Assembly: GCA_965199585.1 (NCBI GenBank) | Contig: CBDASI010000002.1 | Span: 3,410,001 to 3,474,000 of the forward strand | Reading direction: 5' to 3' | Source: JAVVHH01 sp965199585 | Lineage (GTDB): Bacteria; Pseudomonadota; Alphaproteobacteria; Acetobacterales; Acetobacteraceae | DNA: 64,000 nucleotides | Shown: one piece after another, positions 8,131-16,670 of the stretch | How positions within the stretch are numbered: position 1 is the first letter of the stretch | How the letters are laid out: each line of letters starts with the position of its first letter | Program-made: the position numbers and the translations under genes | The notes under the pieces: generated by a model | Told to the model about the DNA's origin: nothing | Databases searched by the model: none | Seen by the model: only the letters and a program-made list of their open reading frames with translations

Positions 8131-9245
8131 GCTTCGGCTGGACCGCCGCGGCCACCGACGGCGCCGCCCGCGCCGGCACGCTCGACACGGCGCACGGCCC
8201 GGTCGCCACCCCCGTCTTCATGCCGGTCGGCACCGCCGGCACGGTCAAGGCGATGACCGCCGACCAGGTCCGCACCACCGGCGCCAGCATTGTGCTGGGC
8301 AACACCTACCACCTCATGCTCCGCCCCGGCGCCGACCGCGTCGAGCGCTTTGGCGGCCTGCACAAATTCATGGACTGGCCCGGCCCGATCCTCACCGACA
8401 GCGGCGGCTTCCAGGTCATGTCGCTCTCCGCCCTGCGCACGCTGGACGAGGACGGCGTCACGTTCCGCTCTCACCTAGACGGCAGCGCGCACCGCCTCAG
8501 CCCCGAAATAGCGACCCGGATCCAGCATCAGCTCGACGCGACCATCACCATGGCCTTCGACGAGTGCACCAAGTTCCCCGCCACCGCCGACGAGGTCCGC
8601 TCGAGCATGGAACGCTCCATGCGCTGGGCCGCCCGCTCGCGCACGGCTTTCGTGGCTCGGCCGGGCTACGCCCAGTTCGGCATCGTCCAGGGCGGCGTCG
8701 ACCCCGAGTTGCGGGCGCGTTCGGTCGCTGCCCTGCTCGACATCGGCTTCGAGGGATACGCCGTCGGCGGCCTCGCCGTGGGCGAAGGCCAGGCCGCCAT
8801 GTTCGCCACCCTAGACGCCACCGTCCCGCATTTGCCGCCCAGCCAACCCCGCTACCTCATGGGCGTTGGCACGCCGGACGACCTCGTCGGCGCCGTGGCG
8901 CGCGGCATCGACATGTTCGACTGCGTCATGCCCACCCGCGCCGGCCGCACCGCCCGCGCCTACACCCGGCACGGCACGCTCAACCTGCGTAACGCACGGC
9001 ACCAGGAGAACCAGGGTCCGCTCGACCCGGCCTGCCGCTGCACCGCCTGCACGCGGCACAGCCGGGCCTACCTGCATCATTTGTTCCGCGCCGACGAGAT
9101 GCTTGGCCCGATGCTGCTCACCCAGCACAACATCACGTACTACCAGGACCTGATGCGCGGCCTGCGCAACGCCATATGTCGCGGCGACCTCGAAGTGCAC
9201 GCCGCGGAAACCCGCGCCGCCTGGGCCGCCGGAGACATAGGATGA
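8127..9245 (+). CDS. tgt: tRNA-guanine transglycosylase
   Basis: Queuine/preQ1 tRNA-ribosyltransferase, which exchanges guanine 34 in GUN anticodons for preQ1. In the 372-residue TIM barrel, the LTDSGGFQVMSL segment carries the general acid Asp and MFDCVMPTR carries the nucleophile Asp265. The zinc site is C303, C305 and C308 (CRCTAC) plus the downstream His in YLHHLFRADEMLG. Length and motifs are those of bacterial Tgt. It overlaps queA upstream and queF downstream, each by four bases. Confidence 0.97.
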   Translation: MSFGWTAAATDGAARAGTLDTAHGPVATPVFMPVGTAGTVKAMTADQVRTTGASIVLGNTYHLMLRPGADRVERFGGLHKFMDWPGPILTDSGGFQVMSLSALRTLDEDGVTFRSHLDGSAHRLSPEIATRIQHQLDATITMAFDECTKFPATADEVRSSMERSMRWAARSRTAFVARPGYAQFGIVQGGVDPELRARSVAALLDIGFEGYAVGGLAVGEGQAAMFATLDATVPHLPPSQPRYLMGVGTPDDLVGAVARGIDMFDCVMPTRAGRTARAYTRHGTLNLRNARHQENQGPLDPACRCTACTRHSRAYLHHLFRADEMLGPMLLTQHNITYYQDLMRGLRNAICRGDLEVHAAETRAAWAAGDIG

Positions 9246-9700
9246 GTGATCTCACGCACCTGACCCAACTCGGTCAGCACACCACCGTCGCCGCCGCGCC
9301 GGAGGACGCCGTCCTGGAGCGCGTCGGCAATCCACAGCCCGGCGAGGCCTATCTCGTGCGCTTCACCGCGCCGGAGTTCACCTCGCTCTGCCCGCTCACG
9401 GGTCAGCCGGACTTCGCCCACATCGTGCTCGACTACGTGCCGGGCGCCTGGCTGGTGGAGAGCAAGTCGCTCAAATTCTACCTCGCCAGCTTCCGTAACC
9501 ACGGCGCCTTCCACGAAGCCTGCACGATGCAGATCGCCAAGCGGCTCGTCGACCTGCTCGACCCGGCCTGGCTGCGCATCGGCGCCTATTGGTATCCGCG
9601 CGGCGGTATCCCGATCGACGTCTTCTGGCAGACCGGCGCGCCGCCCGCTGGCCTGTGGGTCCCCGACCAGGGCGTGCCGACCTATCGTGGCCGCGGCTGA
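9242..9700 (+). CDS. queF: NADPH-dependent preQ0 reductase QueF
   Basis: Unimodular QueF of 152 residues, which reduces the nitrile of preQ0 to preQ1. The thioimide-forming Cys50 and the catalytic Asp57 are in FTSLCPLTGQPDFA. The NADPH/fold motif ESKSLKFYLASFRNHGAFHE is intact. The start MSDLTHL at 9242 gives an ATGA overlap with tgt; a longer in-frame extension upstream only reads Arg-rich shadow sequence and was rejected. Confidence 0.95.
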   Translation: MSDLTHLTQLGQHTTVAAAPEDAVLERVGNPQPGEAYLVRFTAPEFTSLCPLTGQPDFAHIVLDYVPGAWLVESKSLKFYLASFRNHGAFHEACTMQIAKRLVDLLDPAWLRIGAYWYPRGGIPIDVFWQTGAPPAGLWVPDQGVPTYRGRG

Positions 9701-10730
9701 TCCGAAAACGCTGATCCGCAGCCGGGCGCTCGAGCTCGGCTTCCACGCCGTCGGCTTCGCTCCCGCCACGCTCGCGGGCGACGCGCGCGAGCGGTTGATA
9801 GCGTTTTTGGCCGCCGGGCAGCACGGCGAGATGAGCTGGCTCGCCGACCGCGCCGAGCAGCGCGCCGCGCCGAACGCGCTCTGGCCGGAGGCCCGCAGCG
9901 TCATCGCGCTCGGCCTGTCGTACGCGCCCGACGGCGACCCTTTGGCGACGCTAGCCCGCGCCGACCGCGGCAACATCTCGGTCTACGCCCGCAACCGCGA
10001 CTATCACGACGTGGTCAAAGGCATGCTCAAGCAACTGGGCGGCTGGATCGTCGGGCGGTTCGGGCCCCAGAATCCAGAGATCAAAGTGTTCGTCGACACG
10101 GCGCCGGTGCTGGAGAAGCCGATCGCGCAAGCCGCCGGGCTGGGCTGGCAGGGCAAGCACACCAACCTGGTATCTCGCAGCTTCGGCTCCTGGCTGTTCC
10201 TCGGCGAGATCATGACCACGCTCGATCTCGCACCCGATTCGGCCGGCACCGACCATTGCGGCTCCTGCCATCGCTGCCTGACTGCTTGCCCGACGGACGC
10301 ATTCCCCGCGCCCTACCGGCTCGACGCGACCCGGTGCATCTCCTACCTGACCATCGAACACGCTGGCCCAATCCCGGAAGCGCTGCGCCCGGCAATGGGC
10401 AACCGAATCTATGGCTGCGACGACTGCCTCGCGGTCTGCCCCTGGAACCGCTTCGCCGCCGGTGCCCACGAAAAGCTGCGGGCGCGGGAAGCGCTGACCG
10501 CGCCGGCCCTGACCGACCTCGCCGCTCTCGACGATGCGTCGTTCCGCACCTTGTTCGCCGGCGGCCCCATCAAGCGGATCGGCCGCAACCGCTTCGTCCG
10601 CAACGTGCTGATCGCAATTGGCAATTCCGCCGATCCCGCATTGCGCCCCGCCGCGGAGCGCCTCTGCGCCGACGCCGATCCCGTCGTGGCCGACGCCGCG
10701 CGATGGGCCGTGAGCCGTCTATGCGCTTAA
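9687..10730 (+). CDS. queG: Epoxyqueuosine reductase QueG
   Basis: Cobalamin- and Fe-S-dependent enzyme for the last step of queuosine synthesis, epoxyqueuosine to queuosine in tRNA. The 347 residues contain two 4Fe-4S motifs, CGSCHRCLTACPTDAF (from Cys191) and CDDCLAVCPWN. N-terminal blocks include MSWLADRAEQR and NRDYHDVVKGML, and the C-terminus is a HEAT-like ADPVVADAARWAV repeat. The GTG start lies 14 bp inside the 3' end of queF. A duf208-type queH alternative is not present here. Confidence 0.95.
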   Translation: MAAADPKTLIRSRALELGFHAVGFAPATLAGDARERLIAFLAAGQHGEMSWLADRAEQRAAPNALWPEARSVIALGLSYAPDGDPLATLARADRGNISVYARNRDYHDVVKGMLKQLGGWIVGRFGPQNPEIKVFVDTAPVLEKPIAQAAGLGWQGKHTNLVSRSFGSWLFLGEIMTTLDLAPDSAGTDHCGSCHRCLTACPTDAFPAPYRLDATRCISYLTIEHAGPIPEALRPAMGNRIYGCDDCLAVCPWNRFAAGAHEKLRAREALTAPALTDLAALDDASFRTLFAGGPIKRIGRNRFVRNVLIAIGNSADPALRPAAERLCADADPVVADAARWAVSRLCA

Positions 10731-10927
10731 TTAAGCAGAGTTTCAGCCTCGCCGGTCACCGGACGAGCGTGGCACTCGAACCGGAGTTCTGGGAGGTGTT
10801 GACCGAGATCGCTGAGGCCCGCGGCTCAGCGTTGTCGGCGTTGGTGGCCGATTTGGATGCGGAACGGCAGCCGGATCAGCCGCTCGCGTCTCGTTTGAGA
10901 ATCTTTGCGCTTTGTCATCGTCCTTAA
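10721..10927 (+). CDS. Small ribbon-helix-helix domain protein
   Basis: Protein of 68 residues overlapping the queG stop by ten bases. Its sequence (IKQSFSLAGHRTSVALEPEFWEVLTEIAEARG) matches the RHH_4-type ribbon-helix-helix pattern: one beta strand followed by two helices, as in Arc/MetJ-like DNA-binding proteins. Such short proteins are common in Rhodospirillales, but their targets are mostly unknown. Coupling to queG suggests co-expression; a regulatory role for the que block is only a guess. Confidence 0.75.
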   Translation: MRLIKQSFSLAGHRTSVALEPEFWEVLTEIAEARGSALSALVADLDAERQPDQPLASRLRIFALCHRP

Positions 10928-10997
10928 CTTTTTGGCAAGGGTTGCCGCGTCATTCTCTCTCTGCGGCCGATAAACACCGCAGGCAGGAGAAACTCCG

Positions 10998-11198
10998 ATG
11001 ACGCCAGACCTTTTCACCTTCGCCAAGGCCCCAACTCATCTGGGCCAAGCACCCCGCTTCAGCCCTCTGCTCCTCGCGGACCGGCTCATCTCCCTCGCGC
11101 AGGAAGCCGACCGTGCTGGCCTACATGACAGCGCCACCCGGCTCCTCGGCCTGGTGTATTCCGTGCTCGACGAGGAAGCGGTCCCCGCCTTCGCCTGA
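10998..11198 (+). CDS. Small hypothetical protein (66 aa)
   Basis: Unrecognised small protein, MTPDLFTFAKAPTHLG at the start and a helical C-terminal part (LLADRLISLAQEADRAGLHDSATRLLGLVYSVLDE). It has a strong Shine-Dalgarno (GCAGGAGAAACTCCG before ATG) and its own 70-bp leader. Codon composition matches its neighbours. Its stop abuts the stop of the convergent DUF2147 gene, so that the two stops form TGATCA. No membrane segment or signal peptide is visible. Function unknown. Confidence 0.65.
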   Translation: MTPDLFTFAKAPTHLGQAPRFSPLLLADRLISLAQEADRAGLHDSATRLLGLVYSVLDEEAVPAFA

Positions 11199-11654
11199 TC
11201 AGGGCGAGGCGCGGACCCAAGTCTGACTGCGGCCGATCATGCCACCGAGGACGGATCCGCGCACGATCAGCTTCTTTCCGCCGTCATCCAGCCGGAGGGA
11301 TACGCGATAGGTATCGCCCGTTTCCGGATCGAGGATCTCGCCCCCGCTCCAATAGCCGGAGCCGTCGGGGCGGACGCCGCGGATGACGTCCAACCCGAGG
11401 ATCGGTTTGTTGTGCCGATCGCCGCTGCATTTGACACAGACCTGATTGATCGCTTTGGGATCGATGACTTGCTCGATCCGGCCGTAAATTGTGCCGTTAT
11501 TCTCGAACAATCTGACCGCACCGCGGACTTCGCCCGTCTTGTCGTCGACCGTGCGCCACAGCCCGGTCGGACTCGTCGTCGCCGCTTGCGGCCACGCGGC
11601 TGACGATGATGCCAGCAGCACGCCCGCCGCCAGGGACAGAAACCAAACTTTCAT
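11199..11654 (-). CDS. DUF2147 domain protein, exported
   Basis: Protein of 151 residues with a Sec-type signal peptide (MKVWFLSLAAGVLLASSSAAWPQA) followed by a DUF2147 domain (GLWRTVDDKTGEVRGAVRLFENNGTIYGRI, CVKCSGDRHNKPILGL, WSGGEILDPETGDTYRVSLRL, VRGSVLGGMIGRSQTWVR). The family is a small beta-barrel envelope protein of unknown function. The start at 11654 fits the signal peptide; an 11-codon longer frame was rejected. It lies one base after the asmA stop, so it is the second gene of an asmA-DUF2147 operon on the minus strand. Confidence 0.88.
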   Translation of the reverse strand: MKVWFLSLAAGVLLASSSAAWPQAATTSPTGLWRTVDDKTGEVRGAVRLFENNGTIYGRIEQVIDPKAINQVCVKCSGDRHNKPILGLDVIRGVRPDGSGYWSGGEILDPETGDTYRVSLRLDDGGKKLIVRGSVLGGMIGRSQTWVRASP

Positions 11655-11655
11655 C

Positions 11656-14598
11656 TCAGGGACGCTCCGCAAGCCATCGTGCTGCACCTGCCAATTCCGG
11701 CGTGCGGACCGGGTTCGCCATGTTCCCGCTCAGCCGCACCGGTAAATCCGGAAGGTCCGGCCCTGGCGACACTACCAGCCGTCCCTCGACGGTATTGCCG
11801 ATCAGGTCGACGGACGCGTTCAGTGTCGCGCCGCCCGCTTGGGCCCGCATCGTCAGGATGCCGCGCTGCAAGTCAAACGGGGCGTCGAGCATGGGAAATA
11901 CCGTGCTACCGCCCAACAAGGCCGTCCGTACCGTCGGCGGGAGTTTCCCACCCTCGGACTGCATCAAGGCGTCCCGGATCGCCGGAATGTCGAAGCCAAC
12001 GACGCCGGCGTTCTCCACGCTGGCGCGGCCACCCCCGCTCAGCGTTGCGATCAGCGTAGCCGGGCTGAAGCCCTCGCTTCGCAGCTTGAAGTCCGACGTG
12101 GACGTTCCGGCAACCAGATCCAGCGTGCCACCGAGTACGGGCCCCGAGATGGCGACGCCCGCGGTCTGGCCGTCGAGCGATAAATGCGGCAGATCGCCGA
12201 TCTGCAGCTTGGCCGACACCGCGACCGTGCCGCCGCCGAGCTTGGCGGTCACGTTGTTGAGGCCAAACGCCGCGTCCTGGGCGTCGACGTCCAGCGCCAG
12301 GTCGGTGATCCCAGGGGCCATGCCGAGCAGGACTCGTTCTGCCTCGAAATGCACCTTAGCCGCGTGCCCGCCCAGTAGGTCGAGCGGCAGCGGATCGGTC
12401 GACCGGAAATCGACCGTCGGCAGCATCAGGCATTCCGCTTTCAGCCTGCCCTGCAGCACATGATCGACGTTCGAAAGCTGTCCGGTGACCCGCATGGCCC
12501 CGGCAACGAACTCGATCGCGCCGAGGTCAAGCCGGCCCGGTACGTGCGACAACTGAGTGATGAGCGAGAACGAACCGTCACCGAGCCAGGTCGCCGCGCC
12601 GCCGATACCGAATTCAGCCAACAGCCGCGGCGCGCCGGGATGGTGCAACGTCAGCGGCCCCGCCCAACGCCGGGCCGAAACGTTCAACACGGGCTGTGCT
12701 TCGACCCGAAGATCGTCGACGTCGAGTGTTGCCTTCATCCCGAGCGCCTCGGGCGGCCCGGCGATCAGCACCAGCAGATTGGCTGGCCCGTGCAGCAACG
12801 GCATCGCCCACGCGGTTTGCGGTGGCATGAACGGCCGCAGCGGTGCGATCTCCTGCGCGGTCAGCTCGAGCCGCCCTTCGCTGACCCGGCCACCATCGCC
12901 GAGCGTGCCCGACGCAGTCGCATGCAGCCCGGCCGCACTCACCTCGAAGCGTCGGACGGTCAGGTGCCCCGCTTCGCTCTGGACGTCGAAGGCGAGCGGG
13001 CCGAACGCCGCGCCTCGCCAGTTGGCCGTCTTGGCCTGCAATTTCAAATCGGTGTCGAACCCGGCCGTGGCGAGCGCCTTGACCGTGGCAGCGTAAGCCT
13101 CGGCCGGGTCGTCGAGGACGGAGGCATCCGGCAACCACGGGTCCAGCAGCAGGCGGTCGAGCGTGAGCCCGCCGCTGACGCCGAGTTTCGGCGCGAGCCG
13201 CAGTGCCACGCCGCCCTGCGCGGCAGCGCCGTCCAACGTTCCTTGCAGATCGGTGATCGCGAGTTGCGACGCATCGACGCCGATCTTGGCGGTCAGGTTG
13301 GCCGTCTTGAGCGCCGCCTCGGGCAGCGCGCGGATCAGCGCCGGCGCGATGGGCTCCAGCCAGTGCAGCGTCGCGCGCAGCTCCGGCGCGATCAGCGTGC
13401 CACGGCCCTCGAACGCCACGGACTTGCCTTTGTTCGGGAAACGCCCCGTGAGCGATAGTCTCGCGTTGCCGGGCACGATCGCGGTCGCCTCGCGCACGGT
13501 GACCTCGTCGCGGTCGACGTCGATCGCCGCCCGCATTTGGCGCAACACACCGCCGGCCAGCGTCGCCGACTCGGCCGACAGATCGACCCCGGTTGGAAAC
13601 CGCGCCGTCCGCCCCGGCTGGGCCGTGCGCAGCAGCACGGGCGTCCAGGCATCGAGATCGAGCCGCCCGGCAACCAACGCCACATCGAGCCGCATGTCCG
13701 GCTGGACGCGCAGCGCGACGGCGCCCCGGGCCGGCGATCCGCCGATCTCGACGGCCAACTCGTCGGCGACGATCACGCCCCCCGAGGCTGAGATTCGCCC
13801 ATCACCGCGCCAGGCCGCCGCCGGGGCCGGCAGCAATTGCGACAGATCGGGCCCGCGCGCGGTGACGCGGCCGTTCAGCGATCCGTCAGCCTCGAGCGCG
13901 CCGGACACGGTACCACCAGTATCGCGCAGCTTGTCGAGGCCATCGAGGCTGATATCGATCGGCGCCGCACCATCCCGACCGGGACGCCCGAGGCGGGCGG
14001 TAAAGCGCGTCGGCAGGTTGAACAGCGTGGCCTGCCCGGCGGCCGACAACGTCCCGCTCTCTGGGTCGGCGCCCAACGAGGCGTCGATGCCATCGAGGAC
14101 GAAGTCGCCGATCTGCAGCCGGCTCTCCTCGACGCGCGCTTGCAGTCCGGTGATCCAGGCGGGCGGCCGACGACTGAGCGCGCCGGCCGGCGGCGGCCAG
14201 GGCAAGTGGAGGTCGGCGCCCTGCAACGTCAGTTCTCGCGCGTCCACCCGGCCGCCGATCAACGGCCCGAGCGCAACGCGCAGGCGGACGGCCTTGGCAT
14301 GCAGCACGACGCCATCACCCGCGTCGTCGACCTCGAGATCGGTCGCGGTGAGGAAGGGTTGCGGCAGCAGGTTCAGCGTGATGTTGCCATCGATGCGGAC
14401 GGGCCGCCCAATACCCGCAGCCACCAGGCTGGCGATGCTGCCGCGATACTGGTTCCAGTCCAGCATGCCGGGCAGGATCCAGATCACGGCGATCAACAAG
14501 GCCAGGAAGGTCGCCATGCTGAGCAGGACGACGCGCCCAGTGCGCAAGCCTCCGTTGGGGCCGCCGCTAGGTATGATCGGGGCAGCAGAAGTAGACAC
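11656..14598 (-). CDS. AsmA family envelope protein
   Basis: Large AsmA-like protein (980 residues) of the bridge-like lipid transfer/outer membrane assembly family. An N-terminal membrane anchor (about 22-44, VVLLSMATFLALLIAVIWIL) is followed by the AsmA N-terminal domain (LDWNQYRGSIASLVAAGIGRPVRIDGNITLNLLPQPFLTATDLEV in short pieces). A long repetitive beta-rich region ends with the AsmA_2 C-terminal domain (GGTLDLVAGTSTSDFKLRSEG, VSPGPDLPDLPVRLSGNMANPVRTPEL). Most of the chain is probably periplasmic. Divergent from the djlA-like gene, with only 63 bp between start codons. Confidence 0.9.
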   Translation of the reverse strand: MSTSAAPIIPSGGPNGGLRTGRVVLLSMATFLALLIAVIWILPGMLDWNQYRGSIASLVAAGIGRPVRIDGNITLNLLPQPFLTATDLEVDDAGDGVVLHAKAVRLRVALGPLIGGRVDARELTLQGADLHLPWPPPAGALSRRPPAWITGLQARVEESRLQIGDFVLDGIDASLGADPESGTLSAAGQATLFNLPTRFTARLGRPGRDGAAPIDISLDGLDKLRDTGGTVSGALEADGSLNGRVTARGPDLSQLLPAPAAAWRGDGRISASGGVIVADELAVEIGGSPARGAVALRVQPDMRLDVALVAGRLDLDAWTPVLLRTAQPGRTARFPTGVDLSAESATLAGGVLRQMRAAIDVDRDEVTVREATAIVPGNARLSLTGRFPNKGKSVAFEGRGTLIAPELRATLHWLEPIAPALIRALPEAALKTANLTAKIGVDASQLAITDLQGTLDGAAAQGGVALRLAPKLGVSGGLTLDRLLLDPWLPDASVLDDPAEAYAATVKALATAGFDTDLKLQAKTANWRGAAFGPLAFDVQSEAGHLTVRRFEVSAAGLHATASGTLGDGGRVSEGRLELTAQEIAPLRPFMPPQTAWAMPLLHGPANLLVLIAGPPEALGMKATLDVDDLRVEAQPVLNVSARRWAGPLTLHHPGAPRLLAEFGIGGAATWLGDGSFSLITQLSHVPGRLDLGAIEFVAGAMRVTGQLSNVDHVLQGRLKAECLMLPTVDFRSTDPLPLDLLGGHAAKVHFEAERVLLGMAPGITDLALDVDAQDAAFGLNNVTAKLGGGTVAVSAKLQIGDLPHLSLDGQTAGVAISGPVLGGTLDLVAGTSTSDFKLRSEGFSPATLIATLSGGGRASVENAGVVGFDIPAIRDALMQSEGGKLPPTVRTALLGGSTVFPMLDAPFDLQRGILTMRAQAGGATLNASVDLIGNTVEGRLVVSPGPDLPDLPVRLSGNMANPVRTPELAGAARWLAERP

Positions 14599-14661
14599 TA
14601 GTCGATGGCGCTCCGGTGCACGCGTTTCCCGTCGCGGGGAAACGGGGCTAACCTGTCCTCT

Positions 14662-15429
14662 ATGAGCTACTGGGGCAAGTTACTCGGCGGGATCGCCGGG
14701 TTCGCGGCGGGGGGACCGGTCGGCGCGATGATCGGCGCAGCCTTGGGGCACGCTGCGGAAAGCGGCGCCATGCCGAAATTCAGCCTTGGGGACTCGCCAT
14801 TGAACCCGGCGCGCCTGGCGGCGCTGCTCGGCGGCAAGCAGCAGCTATTCGCCGTCGGCATCGTGGTGCTGTCGGCCAAACTGGCCAAGGTGGACGGGCC
14901 AGTGGTCCGTGACGAGATCGACGCGTTCAAGCGGCAATTCCGCATCCCGCCCGAATCGGTCAAGGATATCGGCCGCTTGTTCGACCAGGCGCGCGACAGC
15001 TCCGAAGGCTGGGAGCCCTATGCGAAACAACTCGGCGAGAGCTTCGCCGACAATCGCGGCCTGCTGGAGGACGTTCTGTCAGCCCTGTTTGCCATCGCGC
15101 GGGCCGATAAGCCGGTGAACCCGGCCGAGCAGGCGATGTTGCGCCGCGTGCATACCCTGTTCGGTCTCGACCGGGTCGCTTGGGACGGTGCGAGCGGTGG
15201 CACCACGCGGGCTACGCCGGGCGGGGATGACCCCTATGCCGTGCTCGGGGTGCCGCGCACGACGTCCGACGAGGATCTGCGCAAGGCGTGGCTGAAACTC
15301 ATCCGCGAGAACCATCCGGACACGCTGGCCTCCAAGGGCGTGACCCCGGACTTCATCGCGCGCGCCGGCGACAAGGTGGCCCGCGTCAACGCCGCCTGGG
15401 ACCGCATCAAACGCGAGCGCGGCCTGTGA
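14662..15429 (+). CDS. djlA: DjlA-like co-chaperone (TerB-like plus J domain)
   Basis: Protein of 255 residues. A glycine-rich hydrophobic N-terminus (LLGGIAGFAAGGPVGAMIGAALGHA) resembles the DjlA membrane anchor. It is followed by a TerB/DUF533-like helical domain (about 45-170: KLAKVDGPVVRDEIDAFKRQF, LFAIARADKPVNPAEQAML) and a C-terminal J domain with HPD at 218-220, DnaK's activation motif. It probably acts with DnaK at the inner membrane. Start MSYWGKLLGG is preferred; the frame open to 14605 reads non-conserved residues. It overlaps the amidase by GTGA. Confidence 0.85.
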   Translation: MSYWGKLLGGIAGFAAGGPVGAMIGAALGHAAESGAMPKFSLGDSPLNPARLAALLGGKQQLFAVGIVVLSAKLAKVDGPVVRDEIDAFKRQFRIPPESVKDIGRLFDQARDSSEGWEPYAKQLGESFADNRGLLEDVLSALFAIARADKPVNPAEQAMLRRVHTLFGLDRVAWDGASGGTTRATPGGDDPYAVLGVPRTTSDEDLRKAWLKLIRENHPDTLASKGVTPDFIARAGDKVARVNAAWDRIKRERGL

Positions 15430-16097
15430 AGCAGGCGCCGAGCCCGAACTTCGACGATCGGCCGGCCGGCATCCCAATCGACACGCTCGTCCTGCACTAC
15501 ACCGGCATGCAGTCGGCCGATGCGGCGATCGCGCGGCTGCGCGACCCGGTCGCCCACGTCTCCTCACACTATGTCGTCGATGAAGACGGCACCGTCTGGC
15601 AACTCGTCGGCGAGATGCACCGCGCGTTCCATGCCGGCATCTCGTTCTGGCGTGGGCACGAGGCGCTGAACGGCCGCTCCATCGGCATCGAGATCGTCAA
15701 CCCCGGGCATGAATGGGGCTACCGTCCGTTTCCGCCGTCGCAGATGCGAGCGGTGACGGCGCTGTGCCAAGGCATTCTGGCGCGGCATCCGATCCCGGCA
15801 AGCGGAGTCGTCGGCCACAGCGACGTCGCCCCCGACCGCAAGCAGGATCCGGGCGAGCTGTTCGACTGGCCCGGCTTGGCCGCTGCCGGCATCGGCGTCT
15901 GGCCCGCGGCCGGGAACGACCCTGCCGCCGATCCGGAGTCGGCGCTGCGCCGCATCGGCTACCCGATCCCCGATCTCGCCACGACGATCGCCGCCTTCCA
16001 GCGCCGATGGCGCCCCTCACGCGTCGACGGAGTCGCCGACCGGGAGACGTGTTGCCGGTTGACCGATGTGGCACGAGCGCTTGACCCGGCCGGCTAA
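15426..16097 (+). CDS. N-acetylmuramoyl-L-alanine amidase (amidase_2 family)
   Basis: Zn-dependent amidase of the AmpD/AmiD type that cleaves the muramyl-alanine bond of peptidoglycan. The 223-residue chain has the amidase_2 motifs VLHYTGMQS (Zn His), HVSSHYVVDEDG, GHEALNGRSIGIEIVN and VVGHSDVAPDRKQDPG (Zn His and Asp region). It ends with a short peptidoglycan-binding-like helical segment (IAAFQRRWRPSRVDGVADRET). No signal peptide is visible, so an AmpD-like cytoplasmic recycling role is as possible as an AmiD-like one. The start is GTG overlapping the djlA-like stop. Confidence 0.88.
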   Translation: MKQAPSPNFDDRPAGIPIDTLVLHYTGMQSADAAIARLRDPVAHVSSHYVVDEDGTVWQLVGEMHRAFHAGISFWRGHEALNGRSIGIEIVNPGHEWGYRPFPPSQMRAVTALCQGILARHPIPASGVVGHSDVAPDRKQDPGELFDWPGLAAAGIGVWPAAGNDPAADPESALRRIGYPIPDLATTIAAFQRRWRPSRVDGVADRETCCRLTDVARALDPAG

Positions 16098-16116
16098 CGC
16101 GGTCACACCCGGCGCG

Positions 16117-16520
16117 CCAGACGGCTGGGCGGCCGCTGCTCTCAAGATGAGGGTGGAGGAAAGTCCGGGCTCCACGGGAATACGGTGCCGGCTAACGGCC
16201 GGCGAGGGTGACCTCAGGGAAAGTGCCACAGAAAACAAACCGCCGGCGTTCCGCTCGCAAGGGCGCCGCCGGCAAGGGTGAAACGGTGCGGTAAGAGCGC
16301 ACCGCGCCCCTGGCGACAGGGGCGGCAGGGTAAACCCCACCGGGAGCAAGACCGAATAGGGGGGGCCGGCGGCAGCATCTCGGTGCTGTGACGCAGGGGT
16401 GTTTCCGCCCCGTTCCCCGGGTTGGTCGCGTCAGGCGTGCGGCAACGCACGTCGCAGAGGAATGGTCGCCTCGTCTCCTTCGGGAGGCGAACAGAACCCG
16501 GCTTACAGGCCGTCTGGCTC
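16117..16520 (+). ncRNA. rnpB: RNase P RNA (type A)
   Basis: Catalytic RNA of ribonuclease P, which matures tRNA 5' ends. Universally conserved segments are present in order: GGAGGAAAGTCCGGGCTCC, AGGGTGAAACGGTGCGGTAAGAGCGC, GGTAAACCCCACCGGGAGCAAGACC, and the 3' ACAGAACCCGGCTTACAGGCC. The closing helix P1 is visible as CCAGACGGC (16117-16125) pairing with GCCGTCTGG (16509-16517). The RNA starts about 20 bp after the amidase stop. The rnpB-mraZ order is a familiar alphaproteobacterial arrangement. Reading frames over this region are spurious. Confidence 0.96.
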
Positions 16521-16526
16521 CTCGAT

Positions 16527-16547
16527 TTATCCCTAGATCTATCCACA
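16527..16547 (+). promoter_or_regulatory. Two DnaA-box-like sequences
   Basis: TTATCCCTA (16527-16535, 7 of 9 matching TTATCCACA) and CTATCCACA (16539-16547, 8 of 9), separated by three bases and in the same orientation. They lie just after rnpB and before its terminator. Functional binding is an inference only. Confidence 0.35.
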
Positions 16548-16555
16548 GAAAGAAC

Positions 16556-16576
16556 AAAAAGCGAAAGCGCCTTTTT
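16556..16576 (+). terminator. Rho-independent terminator of rnpB
   Basis: AAAAAGCG, loop AAAG, then CGCCTTTTT: a short GCG/CGC stem with A/T flanks that also pair (one bulged C), ending in five T. It lies about 35 bp after the RNase P RNA and separates it from the dcw cluster. Confidence 0.75.
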
Positions 16577-16670
16577 GCGTGATTCGTCTCAATTCAGCAT
16601 GCTAAGTGTTTGAAATTGTGTCGTGATAAAGCTCACGCTTTCGCGAGAATCACTGGCTTTCTCGTAGACG

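Noticed and set aside
16052..16116. Sigma-70 promoter for rnpB
   Set aside because: TTGACC-like -35 matches exist but no acceptable -10 at proper spacing could be found by eye.
16192..16557. Open reading frames on both strands over 16192-16613
   Set aside because: They fall inside RNase P RNA, whose conserved segments and P1 helix are clear.
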